DNA from: Microbispora rosea subsp. aerata
GTDB lineage: Bacteria > Actinomycetota > Actinomycetes > Streptosporangiales > Streptosporangiaceae
Direction: 5' to 3'
DNA length: 64,000 bases
Assembly (NCBI RefSeq): GCF_014647835.1
Contig: NZ_BMPY01000008.1
Location: forward strand, 124,001-188,000
Made by a program: the position numbers and the translations under genes. The notes below the pieces were generated by a model. The model saw only the letters and a list, made by a program, of their open reading frames with translations. It was not told the origin of the DNA and did not search any database. The first letter of the stretch is position 1. Every line of letters begins with the position of its first letter. This document shows positions 34,776 to 43,064 of the stretch, piece by piece.

Positions 34776-36026
34776 TTACCGCACGCCGCAGCGGCGCAGG
34801 ACGAGCAGGGCCAGGGCGCGGGTGACGTCCCTGACCTCCCGCAGGTCCACCTGCTCGCGCGGGGCGTGCGCGAACCGAACGTCGCCCGGCCCGTAGTGCA
34901 GGGTCGGCACGCCCGCCGCCGCGTACAGGCGCAGGTCGCTCCCGTACGGCGCGGCGGCACGGCCCGGCCGCGCCCCGGTGACGTCGGCGACCGCCCGGGC
35001 CGCCTCCTCCGCCAGCGGGTGCCCCTCCGGCAGCCGGCCGCTGGCGAACTGCCCACCCGGCCAGGTGACGCGTACCGGGTTGTCCCGCAGCCAGGGATCG
35101 TCCAGCTCGGCGAGCGCCGTCTCCAGGGCGGCGCGGGCGTCGGCGGGGTCCTCGTCGAGCCGTACGCCGAGCCTGCCTTCGGCCACGAGCAGGTCGGGCA
35201 CCGTGCTCGCCCAGTCGCCCGCGCGTACGGTGCCGATCTCGATCGGGTACGGCAGCGGGTTGCCGTCGAAGAGAGGGCCGGGGTCGGCGTTGCGCTCGCG
35301 CTCCAGCCGCCGGACGGCCTGGAACACCGGCAGGAACGCCTCGACGGCGTTGACCCCCTCGTAGCGGGTGGCGCCGTGCGCGGCCCGGCCGGCGACCTCC
35401 AGGCGGAAGGTCAGCGCGCCGGCGTTGGCGGTGATCAGCTTGCCGCTCGTCGGCTCGGTGATCACGGCCGCCTCCCCGGTGTGGCCCCTGACCAGGGTGG
35501 CGAACGCGCCGAGCCCGCCGTCCTCCTCGCTGACCACGCAGTGCACGGCCAGGGGACGCGCGAGCCGTACGCCGGCCACGCGCAGCGCGCGCACGACGGC
35601 GAGATTGGCGGCGAGACCGGCCTTCATGTCGCAGGCGCCCCGGCCGTGCAGGGTGGTCGCGGTGAGGCGGGCGCCGAACGGGTCCTGCCCCTCCCACTTG
35701 CCCGGGTCGCCGATCGGCACGACGTCGGCGTGCCCCTGCAGGATCAGCGCGGGCGTCCCCTCACCCTCGGTCACTCCGACGACGCCGTATCCCTCGGCGC
35801 GTTCCGCCTCCATGCCGGGGAACCCCTCGCGGGAACGGAGATCGTCGAGGTCGAGCTTCCACATGTCGACGTCGAGGTCCCATTCGGTGAGCATGCGGGC
35901 GCACCTGTCCTGCAGGTCCGACTCGGCGTCGGTGCCGGTGACGCTCGGCACCCGGACCAGATCGGCCAGCAGGCGCACGGTCTCCGCCTCGTCGATGGCG
36001 TCCAGAACTCTCGCTTCGACATCCAT
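34776..36026 (-). CDS. M20 family metallopeptidase (ArgE/DapE-like)
   Basis: 416 residues. Zinc ligands and catalytic acids lie in LILQGHADVVP, HGRGACDMKAGLAA and VVSEEDGGLGAFA; the lid domain has AHGATRYEGVNAVEA. The C-terminal His ligand is in PTLHYGPGDVRFAHAP. Family members deacylate N-acyl amino acids or cleave dipeptides, and acetylornithine or succinyl-diaminopimelate substrates are typical. The ATG at 36026 is chosen for domain fit; no strong ribosome-binding site is seen, so leaderless translation is possible. No arginine or lysine genes are near. Confidence 0.87.
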   Translation of the reverse strand: MDVEARVLDAIDEAETVRLLADLVRVPSVTGTDAESDLQDRCARMLTEWDLDVDMWKLDLDDLRSREGFPGMEAERAEGYGVVGVTEGEGTPALILQGHADVVPIGDPGKWEGQDPFGARLTATTLHGRGACDMKAGLAANLAVVRALRVAGVRLARPLAVHCVVSEEDGGLGAFATLVRGHTGEAAVITEPTSGKLITANAGALTFRLEVAGRAAHGATRYEGVNAVEAFLPVFQAVRRLERERNADPGPLFDGNPLPYPIEIGTVRAGDWASTVPDLLVAEGRLGVRLDEDPADARAALETALAELDDPWLRDNPVRVTWPGGQFASGRLPEGHPLAEEAARAVADVTGARPGRAAAPYGSDLRLYAAAGVPTLHYGPGDVRFAHAPREQVDLREVRDVTRALALLVLRRCGVR

Positions 36027-36481
36027 GCGGGAGACTGTACGGCCTTCCCCCACCGGCGTGGAGACCCGAATGCACGTGCAGACGCCCGTACAGTTGATCT
36101 TCATACGAAGACGACCGGCTGGGCGAGCCGCCCGGCATCGGGCGCGGCCTGATCGCATGCCCGGCTGTCACTCCATTTCGCCTTGTGAGCCCTGCCACGG
36201 CCCTGCCCGCCCGCGCCCTTCCCTGCCGTCTGGCCCCTGCCGTCTGGTCATGCGAGCACCTCTCCCGCCGTGTCTCAAAGCCGCCGGGCTCCGCCGAGGT
36301 GGTGGTAGGTGAAGGCCGCACAGCGGTCTTCACTCGCCTTCCGGCGGACGCCGGCAGGCGGACAGGCAGGCGTGCTCGGCGCACCCGTTCTGGGCACGGG
36401 TCGCCGGCTGGGCGCGGGTCACCCACCGGTCGCGGGGATGTCCGGGGCGAGCCGGGGAGAGGGGTGACGGCGACAGCGCCT
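36027..36481. other. Intergenic region upstream of the M20 gene
   Basis: About 450 bp without a supported gene. It includes the palindrome TGCACGTGCA (36071-36080), 45 bp before the M20 start and identical to the one in the WhiJ-like promoter region. The rest is GC-rich sequence with no clear structure. Confidence 0.5.
36071..36080. promoter_or_regulatory. TGCACGTGCA palindrome
   Basis: A perfect 10-bp palindrome upstream of the M20 peptidase gene. The same 10 bases occur at 31348-31357 in the divergent promoter of the XRE regulator, so both may be bound by one protein. The match is short and may be chance. Confidence 0.35.
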
Positions 36482-36699
36482 TTACGAAGTATGGTTCGCG
36501 GTGCGCCGTACTTCGAACAGGAAGCAGCCGAACTCGACGGCTCGTACGTGGGCCAACGCCGTCTCCGGGTCCTCGAAGAGGGTGTCCAGAAGGACCGACG
36601 CCGCCTCGGGATCGGCCGACTGGTGCGCGTCCACGAGGTGACCGTTCAGGATGGAACCAGGCCGAAGCGCGGGCCGAGGAACTGATCGAGGAAACTCAC
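36482..36699 (-). pseudogene. Frameshifted remnant of an unknown gene
   Basis: From GTG 36699 one frame reads MSFLDQFLGPRFGLVPS and stops at 36646. A second frame continues smoothly as ILNGHLVDAHQSADPEAA and then VLLDTLFEDPETALAHVRAV and EFGCFLFEVRRTANHTS, ending at 36482. The two parts look like one protein broken by a frameshift near 36650. No family is recognised. It lies 22 bp downstream of the F420-type reductase gene on the same strand, so it may once have been its operon partner. Confidence 0.45.
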
Positions 36700-36721
36700 C
36701 GGCGCGGCCGAGCGCCCGATG

Positions 36722-37378
36722 TCACGGCCGGGAAGCCTGCGGGGCCCGTTCAATGGCGGGGAAGGCGAACCGCGGCTGCGCGCCGGACCACCACACCCCG
36801 ATCGCGAACGCCGCCGCGGCCTCGATGTAGACCGCGCGGGACAGCCCGCCGCAGGGCATCGGCGTGCAGCCCATCGACGTGATCAGCTCGGCGGTCCTGC
36901 CGAGGCTCACCGGGTCGTCGCCGCAGAACGGCACGGCCAGCGGAACCCCTTCGAACGACGGCCGGGGCAGCGTCCAGATGCTCACGTGGCACAGGTTGAA
37001 CGCCTTGACCACATGGGCGCCCGGCGCGGCGTCCGCCAGCAGCCGGGCGACCGAGGTCGTGCCGCCCGTCGTCGGCACCGGGCCGTCGTCGCCCGGCTCA
37101 AGGGAGTTCGTGCAGTCCACGACGGTCCGCCCGGCGAGGTGGGCCGCGAGTTCGTTCACCAGCCGCGGCGCCACGCCGGCGGGGACCGCCGCGAGGACGA
37201 GCTCGCCGTGGGCCGCCGCGTCCGCGAGCGTTCCGTCCTTCGCCGCGCCGATGCGGGCCGCCGTCGCGGCGGCAGCGGCCCGGTCGCGTCCGCCGACGAG
37301 CACGTCGTGCCCGGCGCGGACCCAGGCGCCGCCCAGTGCCGCCGCCATCGCGCCGCTGCCGAGGATGCCGATGCGCAT
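36722..37378 (-). CDS. NADPH-dependent F420 reductase-like oxidoreductase
   Basis: 218 residues from ATG 37378, with GAAGGAAGG ahead. The N-terminus MRIGILGSGAMAAALGGAWV and VLVGGRD are the dinucleotide fold of the F420:NADP oxidoreductase family. Further marks are LVLAAVPAGVAPRLV, VVDCTNSL and HVVKAFNLCHVSIW. It may transfer hydride between NADPH and F420 or act on another substrate. It diverges from an HxlR regulator gene, its likely controller. Confidence 0.87.
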   Translation of the reverse strand: MRIGILGSGAMAAALGGAWVRAGHDVLVGGRDRAAAAATAARIGAAKDGTLADAAAHGELVLAAVPAGVAPRLVNELAAHLAGRTVVDCTNSLEPGDDGPVPTTGGTTSVARLLADAAPGAHVVKAFNLCHVSIWTLPRPSFEGVPLAVPFCGDDPVSLGRTAELITSMGCTPMPCGGLSRAVYIEAAAAFAIGVWWSGAQPRFAFPAIERAPQASRP

Positions 37379-37479
37379 GGTGCCTTCCTTCGCTTCCGTA
37401 CGAACCAGGTGACGGCCCACGACGGTAGAGCGGCCGACGCATACCGGACGGTGTCCATCGCATCAGGCAGGATGTCGCC

Positions 37480-37974
37480 ATGGACGAGGCCCACGGCGAC
37501 ATGGACGAGTCCCACGACGAGCGCGCGTACACCTCCGACTGCCGGGTGCGCCTGGCGTTCGAGGTGCTCGCTAACCGCTGGGACAGCGTCGTGGTTTACA
37601 CGCTCGGCGAGGACGGTCCGATGCGGCCACGGCAGCTTCGTGCCCGGATCGGCGGGATCTCCCCCAAGGTCCTCAACGAGGCGCTGCGCCGCCTGGAATA
37701 CAACGGCCTGGTCGAACGCCGGGCGTACGCCGAGGCGCCGCCCCGCGTCGACTACGCGCTGACGGAGGCGGGCGCGGCCCTGCTCGCCCCCATGCGGGCC
37801 ATGGGCAGGTGGGCCGTGCGCTACGGAGACGCCGTGCTGGACGCCCAGGACCGGTACGCGGCACGGGAACGGGAGCGCCGCGGCCATGCTCGGCCGGGCG
37901 CGGCAGGCGGCGATGCGGCGGACCCGATCGACGAGCGCGGCCTTACGGTCGCCCTCGGCCCCGGCCGCCCCTGA
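37480..37974 (+). CDS. HxlR family transcriptional regulator
   Basis: 164 residues. The winged helix is typical: CRVRLAFEVLANRWDSVVVY, then LRARIGGISPKVLNEALRRL and YALTEAGAALL. An acidic N-terminal tail (MDEAHGDMDESHDERAY) and a low-complexity C-terminus flank it. A Cys near the start (TSDCRVRL) matches the redox-sensing position of many HxlR proteins. It lies 101 bp from the divergent reductase gene and probably represses it. Confidence 0.9.
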   Translation: MDEAHGDMDESHDERAYTSDCRVRLAFEVLANRWDSVVVYTLGEDGPMRPRQLRARIGGISPKVLNEALRRLEYNGLVERRAYAEAPPRVDYALTEAGAALLAPMRAMGRWAVRYGDAVLDAQDRYAARERERRGHARPGAAGGDAADPIDERGLTVALGPGRP

Positions 37975-38085
37975 AGCTTCCTCAGCTCCAGGGCGCGTGA
38001 AGCTCTCCCCCGCCCTGTCGACGCGTGAAGCCTCCGTCGCCTCAACGGCACGGGCAGGCTCCGCCGCACCGCCGGCGCGTGGCGG

Positions 38086-38634
38086 CTACTCGAGCGACAC
38101 GCGGGTGAAGCGGGTCTCGAAGCCCTTGCCGGCCGGGGCGGCGCACATGACCCCGGCGAAGGCCGGCGTGTCCGGCGGGAAGTAGGCCAGGCGCAGCATG
38201 TGCTGCGGCTCGGCGCCGTTCACGCCGTAGCGGACGGTGACGGTGTCGCCGGTCCGTTCGAGGTCGAAGGTGGCGGAGACGAAGCCGCCGGGCGCGGGCG
38301 TGACCGACCAGTCGGAGAAGCCGCGGGTGACGACGACGCTGAGCTGGTGGCCGCCGTCGACGAACTCGACTCCCGCCTTGATCCAGTTCTCCTCGTCGAT
38401 CCGCAGCACGGCCCCGGCCTGGTCGTACTGCTCCGCGTAGTCGGCGTCGAACGTCACGGTCAGCCGCGCGTCCCCGGCGACCTGCCGGCCGAACATGTGG
38501 GCGGTGTCGTACGAGTAGCCGTAGTGCGTCTTCTGCCACAGGTCGGTGCGGGCGCCGGCGACGGCCCGCAGCCCCTCCCCGGCCCGCGACCACTCGGGGG
38601 GCTCGTTCACCCACGTGAAGTCTTCCAGCGCCAT
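38086..38634 (-). CDS. DUF1349 (concanavalin-like) protein
   Basis: 182 residues, ATG with AAGGGGG ahead. Family text: FTWVNEPPEW at the start, DLWQKTHYGYSYDTAHMFGR, and DQAGAVLRIDEENWIKAGVE. The fold is a beta-sandwich related to carbohydrate-binding lectins, with no signal peptide. The function of the intracellular members is not known. Convergent with the HxlR gene. Confidence 0.88.
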   Translation of the reverse strand: MALEDFTWVNEPPEWSRAGEGLRAVAGARTDLWQKTHYGYSYDTAHMFGRQVAGDARLTVTFDADYAEQYDQAGAVLRIDEENWIKAGVEFVDGGHQLSVVVTRGFSDWSVTPAPGGFVSATFDLERTGDTVTVRYGVNGAEPQHMLRLAYFPPDTPAFAGVMCAAPAGKGFETRFTRVSLE

Positions 38635-38989
38635 GCCGCCCCCTTACCGCCGCCTTTACGGATCTTGCCATCGAAGCGGTCTCCGGGGTGCCGCGTCAAG
38701 GACGATCTACCCGGCTTTTATCCTGTTTTGTCCCCTTTACTCACTCTTTCCTTATACTCGTGCCTCACATCACCTTTTACTTCCATAAGTCCAATACATC
38801 GCATCACCGTCGTATCCCCTTCCCCAGGGAACGCGCGGCCCGCCTCAGGAGCCTTCCGCCCCTCCCCAGAGGGCTGCTCCGCCATGCCCGGGCGCGCGTG
38901 CGGAGCCCGCCGGCCAGCCGGGATTCCCCGACGACGCCAGGCCCTCGTCCCCCCGAGGGCCGCCCGCGAGCCGAGACGAAAGGAACCTC
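38635..38989 (+). promoter_or_regulatory. AT-rich promoter and structured leader
   Basis: 355 bp without a gene. About 38705-38815 is much richer in A/T than anything around it and contains TTGTCC (38728-38733) and TATACT (38753-38758), a possible promoter. The ~200 bases before the next start are GC-rich and include a perfect hairpin, GGCCCTCG (38940-38947) with CGAGGGCC (38954-38961). A long structured leader is inferred. Confidence 0.5.
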
Positions 38990-39679
38990 ATGCACAAGCG
39001 AGCCCGTCAGGCGATCACCACGGCACTGGCTGGAACCACGCTCGTCGCCGCCACGGCAGCCGCCGCGCAAGCCTCGGTGATCCCTCAGGCTCTCTCCTCG
39101 GCCTCACTCTCCCCGGCGGCCGCCGCCGCACGACACGCCCCCGCGCCGCACGCCCCCGCGCCGGTCGCCGCAAGCCCGGCCCCGGCCGACCCGGAACCCT
39201 CTCCGGAACCCGCCGCTCCTGAGCCGGCCCCTCTGGACCTGTCCTACCTGAACCTGGCCTCCCTGGCCGACGTCTTCAACGCGACCCTCCGCAAGGCGTA
39301 CAAGGAGATCGAGAAGGCCGCCTCCCTGCCCTCCGGCGTCGCCACCGCCACGTCGTTCTGGGACGCCCAGACCGCGTCCGGCAAGCCGATGCGATACCGC
39401 ACCATCGCCAGCCCCTACTGGCCCCTCGGCACGAAGGTGCGGATCACCCACAAGGGGAAGAGCGTGATCGGCGTCGTCGAGGACTTCGGCCCGGCCGAGT
39501 GGGCCGTGGCCCAGCACGACATCCCGGCGATCGTCGACCTGTCCGAGAAGATGATGGCCGACCTGACGGGCGTCGCCTCCAACACCGTCCGCGTACGCTT
39601 CCAGGTGCTGAAGTGGGGCAAGGGCGGCGTCTACCGCCGCTCGGGGACCGGCTACGACCTGGCCATGGGCCGCCGCTGA
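38990..39679 (+). CDS. Secreted RlpA-like double-psi beta-barrel protein
   Basis: 229 residues with AAAGGAACC before the ATG. Signal peptide (RQAITTALAGTTLVAATAAA), then an Ala/Pro-rich linker (HAPAPHAPAPVAAS), then a helical ~35 residues. The C-terminal ~120 residues form a double-psi beta-barrel: ATSFWDAQTASGKPMRYRTI, PLGTKVRITHKGKSVIGVVE and a Cys-free DFGPAEW. RlpA-like domains act on or bind peptidoglycan; the usual catalytic Asp is retained in VVEDFGP. Probably cell-wall remodelling. Confidence 0.85.
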   Translation: MHKRARQAITTALAGTTLVAATAAAAQASVIPQALSSASLSPAAAAARHAPAPHAPAPVAASPAPADPEPSPEPAAPEPAPLDLSYLNLASLADVFNATLRKAYKEIEKAASLPSGVATATSFWDAQTASGKPMRYRTIASPYWPLGTKVRITHKGKSVIGVVEDFGPAEWAVAQHDIPAIVDLSEKMMADLTGVASNTVRVRFQVLKWGKGGVYRRSGTGYDLAMGRR

Positions 39680-39740
39680 GCCCTCGTCGCGGGCGAACTC
39701 CGATGACGGCGCCCGAATCCGCTCCGCGTACACTGCGAGC

Positions 39741-40061
39741 GTGGCTGACCCGAAGTTCGAGATCCAGATGCTCCACGACCGCGTGATGGTCAAGGTCCAG
39801 CGGGAGCTTGAGGAACGGCGCAGCAGCGCGGGCATCGTCATCCCGGCGACGGTCAAGATGGCCAACCGGCTCGTCTGGGGCGAGGTGTGCGGCGCCGGCG
39901 CCAACGTCAGGTCGGTCAAGCCCGGCGACAAGGTCCTGTTCAACCCCGAGGACCAGTACGAGGTGGAGGTCCAGGGCCAGCTCTACCTGGTGCTGCGCGA
40001 GCGCGACCTCCACGCCGTGGCGACGCAGCAGACCGACCACGGCACCGGCCTGTACCTCTGA
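39741..40061 (+). CDS. GroES-like co-chaperone family protein
   Basis: 106 residues starting GTG. The GroES beta-barrel is seen in IQMLHDRVMVKVQRELEERR, SAGIVIPATVKMANRLVWGE and VKPGDKVLFNPEDQYEVEVQ. It stands alone without groEL, and the mobile-loop region departs from canonical GroES, so it may not serve the main chaperonin. It is followed by an amidohydrolase gene 95 bp downstream on the same strand. Confidence 0.87.
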   Translation: MADPKFEIQMLHDRVMVKVQRELEERRSSAGIVIPATVKMANRLVWGEVCGAGANVRSVKPGDKVLFNPEDQYEVEVQGQLYLVLRERDLHAVATQQTDHGTGLYL

Positions 40062-40156
40062 GGCCGCCCCCGTTCCCCCTCTTCCGGGGCCGGGGGCCGT
40101 CGCCCGCGCCACTAGGGTGAGTCGGGACGCCAACCTACTCGCGCTTCGGGTGGACC

Positions 40157-41329
40157 ATGAGCTTCCAGGATGATCTCGTCGAGCTTCGTCGCGCGCTGCA
40201 CCGGGAACCGGAGATCGGCCTCCATCTCCCCCGCACGCAGGAGAAGGTGCTCACGGCGCTCGACGGCCTGCCCCTTGAGATCGCCACCGGCGAGCGCCTG
40301 TCGTCGGTGACCGCCGTGCTGCGCGGCGCCCGCCCGGGCCCCGCCGTGCTGCTGCGCGCCGACATGGACGCGCTGCCGGTGCACGAGAAGACGGACGTCC
40401 CCTACCGGTCGCGCCTCGACGGCCGCATGCACGCCTGCGGCCACGACCTGCACACGGCCATGCTCGTGGGAGCCGCCCGCCTGCTCGCCGGACGGCGCGA
40501 GGAGCTCGCCGGAGACGTGGTGCTGATGTTCCAGCCCGGCGAGGAGGGCCAGGAGGGCGCCCGCCTGATGATCGAGGAAGGCGTGCTCGACGCCGCCGGG
40601 GCCAGGCCCGTCGCCGCGTACGGCATCCACGTCTTCTCCACGACGATCCCGCGCGGGCTGTTCCTGACCAAGGGCGGGCCCGTGCTGGCCGCGGTCGACA
40701 CGCTGACCGTGACCGTGCGCGGCAGGGGCGGCCACGGGTCGGCCCCGCACCGCGCCCTCGACCCGATCCCCGCGGCCTGCGAGATCGTGACGGCCCTGCA
40801 GACCCACGTCACCCGGGCGTACGACGTGTTCGACCCGGTCGTGGTGACCGTGGGCAGCTTCCACGCCGGCACCGCCGACAACGTGATCCCCGACGAGGCC
40901 GTCTTCGAGGCCACCGTACGGACCTTCTCGGCCGGGTCACGCGACCGCGTCAAGGAGGGCCTGGTGCGGCTCGCCCGGGGCATCGGCGAGGCGCACGGCC
41001 TGTCCGTCGACTGCGCCTTCGGCAACGGCTATCCGGTGACCGTCAACGACGACGCCGAGGCGGAGTTCGCCGCCCAGACCGTGCGGGAGGTCCTCGGCGA
41101 GGACCGCTACTTCCCGCTGCCCACGCCCGCGACCGGTTCCGAGGACTTCTCGTACGTGCTGGAGCAGGTGCCGGGGGCGTTCCTCGTGCTCGGAGCCTGC
41201 CCGCCCGGCCGGGACCTCGCCACGGCCCCGGCCAACCACTCGGCCGAGGCGGAGTTCGACGACGCCGTCCTGTCCGACGGCGCGACGCTGCTCGCCGAGC
41301 TGGCGATCCGCAGGCTGGCCCGCGCCTGA
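40157..41329 (+). CDS. M20 family amidohydrolase
   Basis: 390 residues of the hippurate hydrolase/IAA-amino-acid hydrolase group. Metal ligands lie in HACGHDLHTAMLVGA, the catalytic Glu in FQPGEEGQEGA, and the dimerisation and lid motif in GGHGSAPHRALDPIPAA; the C-terminal ligand is in GSEDFSYVLEQVPG. It cleaves amide bonds of N-acyl amino acids; the substrate is not known. Its stop is 3 bp from that of the convergent TIGR02611 gene. Confidence 0.92.
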   Translation: MSFQDDLVELRRALHREPEIGLHLPRTQEKVLTALDGLPLEIATGERLSSVTAVLRGARPGPAVLLRADMDALPVHEKTDVPYRSRLDGRMHACGHDLHTAMLVGAARLLAGRREELAGDVVLMFQPGEEGQEGARLMIEEGVLDAAGARPVAAYGIHVFSTTIPRGLFLTKGGPVLAAVDTLTVTVRGRGGHGSAPHRALDPIPAACEIVTALQTHVTRAYDVFDPVVVTVGSFHAGTADNVIPDEAVFEATVRTFSAGSRDRVKEGLVRLARGIGEAHGLSVDCAFGNGYPVTVNDDAEAEFAAQTVREVLGEDRYFPLPTPATGSEDFSYVLEQVPGAFLVLGACPPGRDLATAPANHSAEAEFDDAVLSDGATLLAELAIRRLARA

Positions 41330-41332
41330 GGC

Positions 41333-41770
41333 TCAGCCCAGGAACCGGCGGGCCATCTGGATCAGGTCGACGCCGAGGGTCAGCCGTACGGACCCCCAGA
41401 CGATGGCGGCCGCGCAGAGCAGCGTGAGCGCGCTCGCGACGATCCGGACAAACCAGTTCTGCCGTTTGAGCCAGCCGGTCGCCGCCTTGACGTTGTCCTT
41501 GGCGAACTTGAGCAGCCGGGACGCCCAGGGAAACTCGGTGGCCAGGACGGCGAGGCCGGCGAAGACCACCAGCCAGCCCGGCCCCGGGAACGGCACCATG
41601 ATCAGGCCGCCGATCACGAGGGCGGCGCCGATCACCCCGATGACGATCCGCAGCGTCAGCCGGCCCGCCGGCGTCGCCCGCACCCGGTCGAGCCAGCCCG
41701 GCGGATCGTCGGTCCCCGCTTGTCCACCCGCACGACTGTCCTCAGCCGTCGCCACACGGCTCACCCCCAT
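41333..41770 (-). CDS. TIGR02611 family membrane protein
   Basis: 145 residues. Two closely spaced helices with the diagnostic PFPGPGWLVVFAGLAVLATE between and within them, then a basic amphipathic segment (LLKFAKDNVKAATGWLKRQN) and a third helix (VRIVASALTLLCAAAIVWG). The function of this actinobacterial family is unknown. Confidence 0.88.
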   Translation of the reverse strand: MGVSRVATAEDSRAGGQAGTDDPPGWLDRVRATPAGRLTLRIVIGVIGAALVIGGLIMVPFPGPGWLVVFAGLAVLATEFPWASRLLKFAKDNVKAATGWLKRQNWFVRIVASALTLLCAAAIVWGSVRLTLGVDLIQMARRFLG

Positions 41771-41818
41771 TCGCTGCCCACGATAGCCAGCCGGCGGCCG
41801 CGGCGGCGGCCGGCGGGG

Positions 41819-42994
<1,176 letters not shown>

Positions 42995-43000
<6 letters not shown>

Positions 43001-43064
43001 TGTGTCTCCTCCCGCGCCCGCGCGCTCACTGTGCTTTCTCATCGCGCCTGCGGCGCTCACTGTG
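42995..43064. repeat. Three CACAGTGAGC repeats between pta and ackA
   Basis: On the minus strand CACAGTGAGC occurs at 43064-43055, 43033-43024 and 43004-42995. The first copy includes the pta stop TGA, the last the ackA GTG start. The copies sit about 30 bp apart, so the spacer may have arisen by duplication around the stop/start overlap. Confidence 0.6.

Noticed and set aside
36185..36685. 166-codon plus-strand frame upstream of the reductase region
   Set aside because: Composition is random-looking, and the minus strand carries the more protein-like remnant.
38780..38989. c-di-AMP (ydaO-type) riboswitch before the RlpA-like gene
   Set aside because: The gene type fits, but I could not find the conserved core sequences; only simple hairpins are visible.
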